8,563 nucleotides of DNA from Planctomycetaceae bacterium UBA4655 (GTDB taxonomy: Bacteria; Planctomycetota; Planctomycetia; Pirellulales; UBA1268), in NCBI GenBank assembly GCA_002405515.1, contig DHLZ01000052.1, positions 1 to 8,563 of the forward strand, written 5' to 3'. The notes beneath the pieces were generated by a model. The model was not told the DNA's origin. It ran no database searches and was given only the letters and a program-made list of their open reading frames with translations. Shown here piece after piece: positions 1 through 6,662 of this stretch; position 1 is the stretch's first letter, and each line of letters opens with the position of its first letter. The position numbers and the translations under genes are program-made.

Positions 1-45
1 CGCCTGCGGGGAAACTTGCGGCTCGGGCTTCCGTGGCACGGGCGG

Positions 46-1227
46 TCAACCGCCGAGCGCGTGCTGGTCTTCGGCGGTGTCGATGTCGTGAAACGACGCG
101 AGCGCGGGATCGATGCATCGCAACTGCTCCTCGTCGATCGACCGCGTCCGCAGCTTCGAGAGAATTCCCCGCACGTCCCGCCTGCCGGAGGCGAGGTGCG
201 ACTCGATTGCCGCCAGCGTCGTCGTGCGGATCGCCGAAAGGAGCACCTGCGGGTGGCCGCCGACCTCGGGGACGGCCCAGTCGCAGGCCTCGCCGGCGTT
301 CACGAGCGACTCGACGAGCAGCCGCACGACGTCGGGCGAGAGCCTCGGCACGTCGCACGACGCGATGACGGCGATCGCGGCGCCGTGGAGCGTCGCTTCT
401 CGCAGCCCGTCGGCCAGCGCCGCAAGCGGACCGGCTCCGGCTGTCGTGTCGCGGACCACCCGAAGCGGGATCGACACGGCGAACGACCCCGGGTCGATCA
501 CCTGGCCGGCCGCCACAACGACCACGATCTCGCCGACCGACGGCGCGACCGCGGCGATCGCCCTCGCGAGGTACGTTTGCCCCTCGAACCGCAGCATCCC
601 CTTCTCGACACCCCCGAGCCTCGATCCAGAGCCACCCGCGAGGATGATCCCGACCACGGGCGGCCCGCCGCCGACGGCGAGATCGTGGCAGTGGGCGAAG
701 AGCAGCCGCCATTCCTCCGCGGCGATCTCGCGGGCAAGTTCACCGTCCGCGGAGGAACGCCTCGCGAGATCCTCGCAGAGATCGACGAAGCGAAAGGGAT
801 CCCAGGCGGTGGCCGACGCGAGCCAGCCGTGCCGCGGATCGCGGGGTCGGCTCGAGGACGCGATGCGGCGAACGGCCTCGGAGAGCCTGGGAAACAACGG
901 GTGCTCCCCCACCCGCCGGAACCAGTATTTCGCGTTGGAGAAGTCTCCCTCGCGGCGGTGCATGATCGCATGCCACCAGCTGCCTTCGGGAGTTTCGATG
1001 CCCTGGCTGATGCCGTGCGACTCCTCCAGGCAATCGTTCCAGAGCCAGAGGCCCGCGAGGCACGCCCTGGCGGCGTCGCGATCCACGATCCTCCGACCTG
1101 GGAAGACCGCCTCCGGCGACAGAGCGGCCAGCGACCGCTTCGCCGCGGCCCCGGGCCCCCCGGCCCCGAGATCGGGAGTCCGGCCGCTCACGAGCGGATC
1201 GATGACGGGGCCGAATCGCCTGCTCAT
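46..1227 (-). CDS. Two-domain protein: uncharacterised N-terminal domain fused to a MobA-like molybdenum cofactor guanylyltransferase
   Basis: The C-terminal half (about residues 191-393 of 393) reads as a MobA-type nucleotidyltransferase, which joins GMP to molybdopterin in the cytoplasm. Visible motifs are the nucleotide-binding loop LAGGSGSRLGG with K209 after it, AGPLAALADGLREA, the metal-binding CDVP (D292), GHPQVLL and the closing FHDIDTAED (379-387). These match MobA in order and spacing. The N-terminal 180 residues are not part of MobA. They hold an ESHGISQ motif (69-75) and then a dense run with WWHAIMHRREGD (84-95), NAKYWFRRVG (98-107) and EHP. This domain's function is unknown to me. 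MobA alone is usually about 200 residues, so this is a fusion in one unbroken frame. The start is the ATG at 1227; in-frame GTG (1236) and TTG (1239) codons just upstream are possible, and no clear ribosome binding site decides. The gene is divergent from the AsmA-like gene. A related MobA-like transferase such as MocA (CTP-using) cannot be excluded. Confidence 0.85.
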   Translation of the reverse strand: MSRRFGPVIDPLVSGRTPDLGAGGPGAAAKRSLAALSPEAVFPGRRIVDRDAARACLAGLWLWNDCLEESHGISQGIETPEGSWWHAIMHRREGDFSNAKYWFRRVGEHPLFPRLSEAVRRIASSSRPRDPRHGWLASATAWDPFRFVDLCEDLARRSSADGELAREIAAEEWRLLFAHCHDLAVGGGPPVVGIILAGGSGSRLGGVEKGMLRFEGQTYLARAIAAVAPSVGEIVVVVAAGQVIDPGSFAVSIPLRVVRDTTAGAGPLAALADGLREATLHGAAIAVIASCDVPRLSPDVVRLLVESLVNAGEACDWAVPEVGGHPQVLLSAIRTTTLAAIESHLASGRRDVRGILSKLRTRSIDEEQLRCIDPALASFHDIDTAEDQHALGG

Positions 1228-1299
1228 TCCGAACACCAACTCTGGGAGTCTTCAGCAGTGGCCTTCAAAGGCACAATCCGCCCGATGGTTTCGACCGAT

Positions 1300-1305
1300 A
1301 GTGTA
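1300..1305 (-). promoter_or_regulatory. Candidate -10 box for the MobA-fusion gene
   Basis: On the minus strand this reads TACACT, about 72 bases upstream of the ATG at 1227, in the divergent intergenic region. The expected -35 position (about 1323-1328) reads CACAGC, a poor match to TTGACA, so support is only the -10 match and position. It would give a leader of roughly 65 bases. Confidence 0.25.
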
Positions 1306-1314
1306 GTGCGGCCC

Positions 1315-1335
1315 CGATCGTCGCTGTGACGATCG
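1315..1335. promoter_or_regulatory. Perfect 8-bp inverted repeat between divergent genes, candidate operator
   Basis: CGATCGTC (1315-1322) and GACGATCG (1328-1335) are exact reverse complements separated by GCTGT. The dyad lies between the candidate -10 boxes of the two divergent genes and just upstream of the expected -35 position of the rightward promoter, a typical place for a dimeric regulator to bind. The caution is that CGATCG is very frequent in this DNA, so part of each arm may reflect that bias. Confidence 0.3.
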
Positions 1336-1358
1336 CGGAATGGAGGGGCGAATGCCGG

Positions 1359-1364
1359 TATACT
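1359..1364 (+). promoter_or_regulatory. Candidate -10 box for the AsmA-like gene
   Basis: TATACT differs from the sigma-70 consensus TATAAT at one base and is one of very few AT-rich hexamers in this GC-rich stretch. Transcription would begin near 1371, just ahead of the ribosome binding site and about 23 bases before the ATG at 1394. The -35 position (about 1336-1341, CGGAAT) is weak. Confidence 0.5.
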
Positions 1365-1373
1365 CGCCCCACC

Positions 1374-1383
1374 AAGGAAGGAG
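1374..1383 (+). promoter_or_regulatory. Ribosome binding site that fixes the AsmA-like gene start
   Basis: AAGGAAGGAG is a strong purine-rich Shine-Dalgarno sequence with 10 bases between it and the ATG at 1394. It lies downstream of an in-frame ATG at 1340, and the candidate -10 box also lies downstream of that codon. Together these favour 1394 over 1340 as the true start. Confidence 0.7.
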
Positions 1384-1393
1384 CAGGGCAGGG

Positions 1394-4300
1394 ATGGCCA
1401 GGCGCAGGCGCACGTGGGAGGAAATCGAGGACGACGATTTCCCCGACTGGCAGCGGCCGAAGAGTGGCCGGCGGCGGATCTTGTGGCTTGTGTTCCTCCT
1501 CGTCGTCGCAGCCGTCGCATGGTTCGCGCCCGATGCCGCCGTGCTCACCCCGCTTCGTGACCGGCCCCTCGAGGCGATCTTCGCCGGGATCAACGGATCG
1601 ATCGGCAGCCGGGCGGCGGCGTGGCGGTGGCTCGGATCGATCGAGTATCGCGACGTGGTCGTCCGCGATCGTGAGGGCCGGGGCATCGTCGCCGTCGATC
1701 GGCTCGCCATCGATCGCGGCATCCTCGGACTCCTGGCGAACCGCGACGACCTGGGCACGGTCCGCATCACTGGCGTGGAGGCCCTGCTCGAGGTCCACCG
1801 GGGAGGATCGAACATCGAGGACCTTCTCGCCCCGTGGCTCGCAGCGACGGCGACCGTGCCGATCCCAAGGCTCTCGATCGAGGTCGTCGATGCCGGCGTG
1901 CGGATCATCGACACGGCCCGCCGCGAGGAATGGCGGCTCGGCGAGGTCGTCGCCTCCGGGCCGGTCGGCCCTGAGGCATCGCTCGACGGCTGGGCCGTTT
2001 CGGGCCGCCTCGTGCATGCGTCCGCCGCGGCGGCGATCGTCGATCGCCCCAGGGACGCCGTCGCCGACGTGCCGTTCGACCGCCGACCGATCGCCGCGGC
2101 GGCCACCTCGGCGCTGGCGAGGAACGGCGGCTGGTCGGTGTCGGCGAGTGTCGATCCGGTCGCAGACACGAGCTTCGCCGTGGCGACGACCCGCCTGCCC
2201 CTCGGCATCACGCGGGTGCTCGCAACCCGTTTCGACGGCGCGACAGTGCTCGACGGCCTCGCCGACCTGCGGATGGACCTGCACGTTCCAAGGGAGGTTG
2301 CCGGACAGGGCGGCGGCGCGGCGGCGCGGCCGTGGGCGATGGCGGGAACGGTCTTGGGAAGCCGCCTGGCGGTCTGCGACGCCACGACTCTCCGCGAGCG
2401 GGTCGCGATCGAGCAGCTCGACGCGCCGTTCGACGTGTCGATCGACGGTCGGATCTTGAACGTGCGGAAACTCGAGGCGAGAAGCCCGCTGTTCAAGGCC
2501 GAGGCCTCGGGAAGGATCGTGTTGCCCGGCGGAAGCTCGTGGGATTGGCTCGAACACCTCGCAAGGAGCGACTTCGCCTTCTCGGCCGACGTGGACCTCG
2601 CGGCGGCCGCCAAGGCGCTGCCGGGAGGACTCGAGGTGCGGCCCGACGTCCGGGTGACCGCGGGACAGCTGCAGCTGGCGGCGGCGGCCTACGCCGACGG
2701 CGGCGAGCGGGTTCTCGAGATGCGGGCAAGCTCCCGCGACCTCGCGGCCGTTCAAGGTACTCGACAACTCCGCTGGAACGAACCCTTCACCGCCTGGCTC
2801 CGGGGCAGGCGGGCCATCGGGGCCGGGGAGCGGCTTCGGATCGAGGAAGCGAGGGTCGCCTCGGCGGCCGTCGAACTGACGGCGAGCGGATCCGCCGAAG
2901 GGGGCAATCTCGAGTGGACCATCGACCTCGACCGGATCGTGGAGGAGGCGTCGGAGCTGCTCGACCTTCGGGCCGTCGAGATCGCCGGCACGTCCCGCGG
3001 TCGTCTCGACGTCGTCCGACGAAGGACGGGGCAATCCTACGCCGCGACGCTCTCGTCGAGCGTCGAGAACCTCACCCTGAATCTCCCCGGTCGGCCGCGG
3101 CTGCGGGAGCCGAAGCTCTCGCTCGAGGCGACGGGTGCCGGAACCGTGGCGGGGTCTGCGGTGCTCGTCGACGACGCCCATGCCCGCATCGCGTCGGCGG
3201 AGGACTCGCTCGAGGCCACGCTCACCGGCGGAGCCCTCGTCGACTACGCCGCGATCCTCTCGGGCGGCTCGGGCCGCGGGCTCCTGATTCATGCCGCCCC
3301 CTCCTCGCCCGGCATCGCGGCCGACCTCTCGGTCGAAGGCGACGTCGAGCAGTGGCATCGCAGGCTCGCGGTCTTCGGCGACGTGTTCGATCCCGAACGA
3401 ACCGCCTGCGGCGGCACGCTCCGCGCATCGGCCACGCTCTCCTCGCAGGGGGACATCTGGCAGGTGACGAAGGCCACGGCCGAGATCGAGAAGCCGTCGG
3501 TGCGGCTGGGGGGCCGATCGATCGAGGAGCCGAGACTGGTCGCGAGCGGCGCCGGTGTTTTCCATCCGTTGAGCGGAAGGATCGACCTCTCGTCCGCCGA
3601 GGTGCTCACATCGACGGTGTCACTGCGGACCGGCGGACTCTCGATCCTGCCCGCGACGGCGGCCGGCGGCACGCCGCCCGCCTCGATCGCCATCGGCCGC
3701 GTGGGCGGGAAGGCGCAATGGCAAGCCGATCTCGCACGGCTCGAACGCTGGATCGCATCGCCGCTGTTCTCGGCCGCATGGCCCGTCGCCGGTCGGGCCT
3801 GGGGATCGATCGAGGTCCTCGACACGCCCGCGGGAACGAACGTGCGGGTCGAGCTGACGGGAGACTCACTGTCGCTCGCGAGCGTCCCGGCGTCGTCCGC
3901 CCTCGGCATCGGCGGCATCGCGGCGCCGCAGGAGATCTGGAAGGAACCCCGGGCGAAGCTCGTCGCCGAGGTGACCCACGCGCCGCATCTCGACCGGGTC
4001 GTCGTGAATCGGCTCTCGCTCGATTCCACGACGGCGTCGTTCACGTCGTCCGGCGCGGTCGATGCGTTGTCGTCCCGGTCGGTCGTCGATCTGTCGGGCA
4101 GCTTCGCCTACGACTGGAACTCGCTCTCCCGTCTCCTCATGCCTTGGACGGGCGGCAACGTGCTGCTCGCCGGCTCCGGCTCGCGGTCCTTCGCCATTCG
4201 CGGACCACTTCGCGACCCGTCGCGGCTGGCGATCGAGCCGCCGCCGAGCGACCCCGCCCGAAGCATCGTCCTGCCCGACGACTGGCTCAAGGCCGCACGC

Positions 4301-5314
4301 GGCGTCGATGCCGCCACCGACCCTGCCGCCTCCGGCAGGATCGCGATTCCGGCGTCGTTGCCACAGCGGACGCCGAACGATCCGGCCCGCTGGATGCGGT
4401 CCGTCTCGTTCGACACGAGCCTCGCCTGGGAGGCCGCGCAGGTCGGCGGCGTGCCGATCGAAGGCGGAGAGATGCCGCTGAGGCTCCTCGACGGCCAACT
4501 CGCCTTCGGACCCTTCGACATCGGCGCGGCGGGCGGAAGGCTCCGCGGCGGGCCGTGGCTGCGGCTCGTGCCCGGTCCCATGGAGCTCGTCGTTCCACCG
4601 GGCCGCATCGCAGACAGGGTCGACCTGTCGAACCAGTTTTGCGACCGTTGGATCCGCTGGATCGCCCCCCTCATCGCCCAATCGACCAAGACGAGCGGTC
4701 GCGTCAGCATCGACGCCGCCGGAGCGCGAGTGCCGCTGGCCGACCCGCTCGGCGGCGAGTTCGCGGGGCAGGTGCACTTTGACCGGCTCGAGGTGACGCC
4801 GGGCCCACCCGCGCAGGCCCTCGTCACGCTCATCGGTCGGCTCCAGGGGCTGCTCGACCCGCGGTTCGCGATCGGCGACAAGGTCGTGCTCATGCGAGTG
4901 CGGCCCGATCCGGTTCGCGTCATGCTCTCGCAGCGTCGAATCTGGCACGACGGATTCGTCATGGACGCCGGGCAGTTGTTCGTCAAGACAAAGGGCAGCG
5001 TCGGCGCGGACGGAACGCTCGCCATGACGGCGGAAGTGGCGTTCCGGGGTGACATCGTCGGCCAGACGCCCGTCGTCGCCGCGCTCCTTCGGACTCCCGT
5101 CGTGATACCGCTTCGCGGCACGGTCAACCGACCGCAGTTCGACGCCGCGGCGATCGACCAGATCGTGGCCCGCATCGTGGAGAACACCGCGCAGGCGGTC
5201 ATCGGCGACGGACTCAACCGCGGCCTGGAGGCCCTCTTCGGCAACCCACAGCCGCCGGCAGGCAACCTACAGCCGCCGGCAGGCAACCTACAGCCGCCGG
5301 CAGGCGCGAAGTAG
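1394..5314 (+). CDS. AsmA/TamB-like large envelope protein with one N-terminal membrane anchor
   Basis: This 1306-residue protein starts with a short charged cytoplasmic segment (RRRR at 3-6, acidic EEIEDDD, then RRR at 26-28), then a hydrophobic helix at about 29-45. The long remainder is probably periplasmic. Residues about 75-150 (alternating beta-like segments, DREGRGIVAVDRLAI, LGTVRITGVEALLEVHRGG, NIEDLL) follow the AsmA pattern. The conserved-looking C-terminal part (about 1000-1270) includes GRVSIDAAGARVPL, GQLFVKTKGSVGADG and VIPLRGTVNRPQFD, the last resembling the end of AsmA/TamB/YhdP proteins. Those proteins form long beta-rich grooves implicated in moving phospholipid or assembling the outer membrane, and the length fits TamB and YhdP (about 1260-1270). 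The specific role here is inferred. The tail (1283-1306) is three 7-residue repeats, GN(P/L)QPPA, encoded by a 21-bp tandem repeat. The 3' end overlaps the convergent FMO gene by 101 bp. Start chosen by the ribosome binding site at 1374-1383. Confidence 0.75.
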   Translation: MARRRRTWEEIEDDDFPDWQRPKSGRRRILWLVFLLVVAAVAWFAPDAAVLTPLRDRPLEAIFAGINGSIGSRAAAWRWLGSIEYRDVVVRDREGRGIVAVDRLAIDRGILGLLANRDDLGTVRITGVEALLEVHRGGSNIEDLLAPWLAATATVPIPRLSIEVVDAGVRIIDTARREEWRLGEVVASGPVGPEASLDGWAVSGRLVHASAAAAIVDRPRDAVADVPFDRRPIAAAATSALARNGGWSVSASVDPVADTSFAVATTRLPLGITRVLATRFDGATVLDGLADLRMDLHVPREVAGQGGGAAARPWAMAGTVLGSRLAVCDATTLRERVAIEQLDAPFDVSIDGRILNVRKLEARSPLFKAEASGRIVLPGGSSWDWLEHLARSDFAFSADVDLAAAAKALPGGLEVRPDVRVTAGQLQLAAAAYADGGERVLEMRASSRDLAAVQGTRQLRWNEPFTAWLRGRRAIGAGERLRIEEARVASAAVELTASGSAEGGNLEWTIDLDRIVEEASELLDLRAVEIAGTSRGRLDVVRRRTGQSYAATLSSSVENLTLNLPGRPRLREPKLSLEATGAGTVAGSAVLVDDAHARIASAEDSLEATLTGGALVDYAAILSGGSGRGLLIHAAPSSPGIAADLSVEGDVEQWHRRLAVFGDVFDPERTACGGTLRASATLSSQGDIWQVTKATAEIEKPSVRLGGRSIEEPRLVASGAGVFHPLSGRIDLSSAEVLTSTVSLRTGGLSILPATAAGGTPPASIAIGRVGGKAQWQADLARLERWIASPLFSAAWPVAGRAWGSIEVLDTPAGTNVRVELTGDSLSLASVPASSALGIGGIAAPQEIWKEPRAKLVAEVTHAPHLDRVVVNRLSLDSTTASFTSSGAVDALSSRSVVDLSGSFAYDWNSLSRLLMPWTGGNVLLAGSGSRSFAIRGPLRDPSRLAIEPPPSDPARSIVLPDDWLKAARGVDAATDPAASGRIAIPASLPQRTPNDPARWMRSVSFDTSLAWEAAQVGGVPIEGGEMPLRLLDGQLAFGPFDIGAAGGRLRGGPWLRLVPGPMELVVPPGRIADRVDLSNQFCDRWIRWIAPLIAQSTKTSGRVSIDAAGARVPLADPLGGEFAGQVHFDRLEVTPGPPAQALVTLIGRLQGLLDPRFAIGDKVVLMRVRPDPVRVMLSQRRIWHDGFVMDAGQLFVKTKGSVGADGTLAMTAEVAFRGDIVGQTPVVAALLRTPVVIPLRGTVNRPQFDAAAIDQIVARIVENTAQAVIGDGLNRGLEALFGNPQPPAGNLQPPAGNLQPPAGAK

Positions 5315-6662
5315 CCCGCAGCCTGCGGTCCATCCCGGCGACGAGCCGGGAGACCGCACGGCGATAGGAATGGTGCTCGACCTCGAGCAGATGCCGCGGC
5401 GAATCGACGTATCGAATCGGCCCGCGCCGCCAGCCCGCGGCCCGGCGGCGATGGAGCCAGGCGAGGGCATGGCCACCCCGTCGGCGGGCGACCGCCATCC
5501 GCGCGACGAGCTGCGCCTGCACGTCGGTGATGCCCCATTGGCCGCTGTCGGGCTGGATGAGGCCGGCCACCGCGATGTCGTCCCGCACGGGATGGAGCAG
5601 ATGCATGAAGAGATCGGGCACGCCGTCGGTGCCGGGAATCGCGCCGCCGAGGCTCTCCACGTCGATGAAGGGCATCGTGGCGCGGTAGCCCGTCGCGAAG
5701 ATCACCACGTCGAACCGCTCCCGGCTTCCGTCCGCGAAGATCGCCGCGTCGCCTTCGAATCGATCGACGTCGCCCGCCGGGCGGATCGCCCCCGCGTCGA
5801 TGCGTTCGTAGATCGCGTCGTTGATGACCGGATGCGTTTCCCAGAGACGGTGGTCGGGCCGCGGCAGTCCGTGGCGATGGGGCAGGCCGATCGCGCGATC
5901 GATCGCGCCGAGCGACAGAACGCGACGGAGCCAGAGCGGCGCCCCCATCCGCAGGAGCCGCTCGTTGCGGAGGTCGGACGGCCTCCCCAGGAGGAACCGC
6001 GGCACGACGTGGTAGCCCCGCCGCGTCGAATGCCACGTCGCGACGGCATGCCGGGAGCACTCGACGGCGATGTCACACCCGGAGTTGCCGCCGCCGATCA
6101 CGAGCACCCTCTTGCCGGCGATCGCGACCGGAATGGTCGGCGACTTGTAGTCGCAGGCGTGGAGCCGCACGCCCGCGAAGCCTGACGCGATCGTGGGAAA
6201 CCTCGGCTCACGGTTGTGGCCGGTGGCGATGACGACCCCCTCGTACCAGGAGCGGCCGCGGCCCGCGACATCGACGATCCAGCCGGGGCGGCCGTCGCCG
6301 GCCGGCTCGACCCGAACGACCTCGCTGTGGGTGCGGATGAAGGGCACGAGGCCGAAATGCCGGGCGTAGTCGCGGAGATATTCGAGGCACTGCGAGTGGG
6401 TCGGATGGGCCGGCCAGTCACGCGGCATCCGGAAATCGGCGTACTCCGTGAGCCGGGCGGAGCTGATGAGCCGGGTCGATTCGAGCACGGCCGACGCGGC
6501 GGATCCAAACCACCAGTTGCCGCCGACGTCGTCCTCCCGCTCGAGGCACTCGGCGTCGATGCCGAGAGACAGCAGGTTCTTCAGCGCGGTCAGTCCCGAG
6601 GGTCCGGCGCCGATGACGCACCACTTTCCGACGGACGCTTCGGACGCTTCGAGTTCGTTCAT
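5214..6662 (-). CDS. Flavin-containing monooxygenase (class B FMO-like, FAD and NADPH dependent)
   Basis: This 482-residue enzyme should use FAD and NADPH to oxygenate a nucleophilic nitrogen, sulfur or carbonyl substrate, which the sequence does not reveal. Motifs in order are the FAD-binding VIGAGPSGL (16-23), the acidic end of that fold with GGNWW (47-51), the FMO signature FAGVRLHACDY (162-172, fitting FxGxxxHxxxY), the NADPH-binding VLVIGGGNSGCD (186-197) and FATGY (322-326). Length is normal for the family. The ATG (6660-6662) overlaps the TGA of the upstream bioF-like gene as ATGA, indicating translational coupling. The last 30 or so residues are an odd tail with three LPAAVGC-type units, produced by reading the 21-bp repeat antisense to the AsmA-like gene. 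It is unlikely to be part of the catalytic fold. A longer upstream start is open but would lie inside bioF and precede the FAD motif by an unrelated stretch, so it was not chosen. Confidence 0.9.
   Translation of the reverse strand: MNELEASEASVGKWCVIGAGPSGLTALKNLLSLGIDAECLEREDDVGGNWWFGSAASAVLESTRLISSARLTEYADFRMPRDWPAHPTHSQCLEYLRDYARHFGLVPFIRTHSEVVRVEPAGDGRPGWIVDVAGRGRSWYEGVVIATGHNREPRFPTIASGFAGVRLHACDYKSPTIPVAIAGKRVLVIGGGNSGCDIAVECSRHAVATWHSTRRGYHVVPRFLLGRPSDLRNERLLRMGAPLWLRRVLSLGAIDRAIGLPHRHGLPRPDHRLWETHPVINDAIYERIDAGAIRPAGDVDRFEGDAAIFADGSRERFDVVIFATGYRATMPFIDVESLGGAIPGTDGVPDLFMHLLHPVRDDIAVAGLIQPDSGQWGITDVQAQLVARMAVARRRGGHALAWLHRRRAAGWRRGPIRYVDSPRHLLEVEHHSYRRAVSRLVAGMDRRLRATSRLPAAVGCLPAAVGCLPAAVGCRRGPPGRG
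5240..5302. repeat. Three tandem copies of a 21-bp repeat inside the overlap of two convergent genes
   Basis: Units are at 5240-5260, 5261-5281 and 5282-5302. Units 2 and 3 are identical and unit 1 differs at one base (c at 5247, where units 2 and 3 have t). Each unit begins ggcaacc and ends cagccgccggca. The period is a multiple of three, so the repeat stays in frame. On the plus strand it encodes GN(P/L)QPPA at the AsmA-like C-terminus, and on the minus strand LPAAVGC at the FMO C-terminus. Five of the six frames of the unit lack a stop codon; only one minus frame has TAG. Near-identity of the copies suggests recent expansion by slippage or insertion. Confidence 0.9.
5333..5351 (+). terminator. 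GC stem-loop just after the AsmA-like stop, possible terminator
   Basis: TCCCGGC (5333-5339) pairs perfectly with GCCGGGA (5345-5351) around a GACGA loop, beginning 19 bases past the TAG at 5312-5314. A smaller hairpin, CCGCA-GCC-TGCGG, precedes it at 5316-5328. No T run follows, so this is not a textbook intrinsic terminator, and the segment is also coding sequence of the FMO gene on the other strand. GC-rich DNA yields such stems by chance. Confidence 0.25.

Noticed and set aside
1..45. The 45 bases left of the MobA-fusion gene
   Set aside because: Too short to judge; no convincing hairpin with a T run, gene end or start was found.
1258..1274. Small inverted repeat GCCTT-CA-AAGGC with a bulged GTG/CAC extension
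   Set aside because: Only 5 perfect base pairs with a 2-base loop, no position relative to a promoter that stands out; likely chance.
16..1329. Long open frames on the plus strand opposite the MobA-fusion gene (16-1329 and 113-1306)
   Set aside because: Their translations are Arg/Pro/Ser-rich with no family motif. They are antisense shadows of a gene with clear MobA motifs, a common effect of very high G+C.
1340..1393. An 18-residue longer start for the AsmA-like gene at ATG 1340
   Set aside because: It lies upstream of the best -10 box and of the strong Shine-Dalgarno sequence that serves the ATG at 1394.
1265..3565. A 766-codon minus-strand open frame opposite the AsmA-like gene, plus 2332-4782 on the plus strand
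   Set aside because: Low-complexity Arg/Gly/Asp/Pro composition, no recognisable domain, no start signal, and full overlap with a gene that has a promoter, ribosome binding site and membrane anchor.
4108..6060. A 650-codon minus-strand open frame across the AsmA-FMO junction
   Set aside because: It is out of frame with the FMO motifs and has shadow-like composition. It stays open partly because the 21-bp repeat lacks stops in this frame too.
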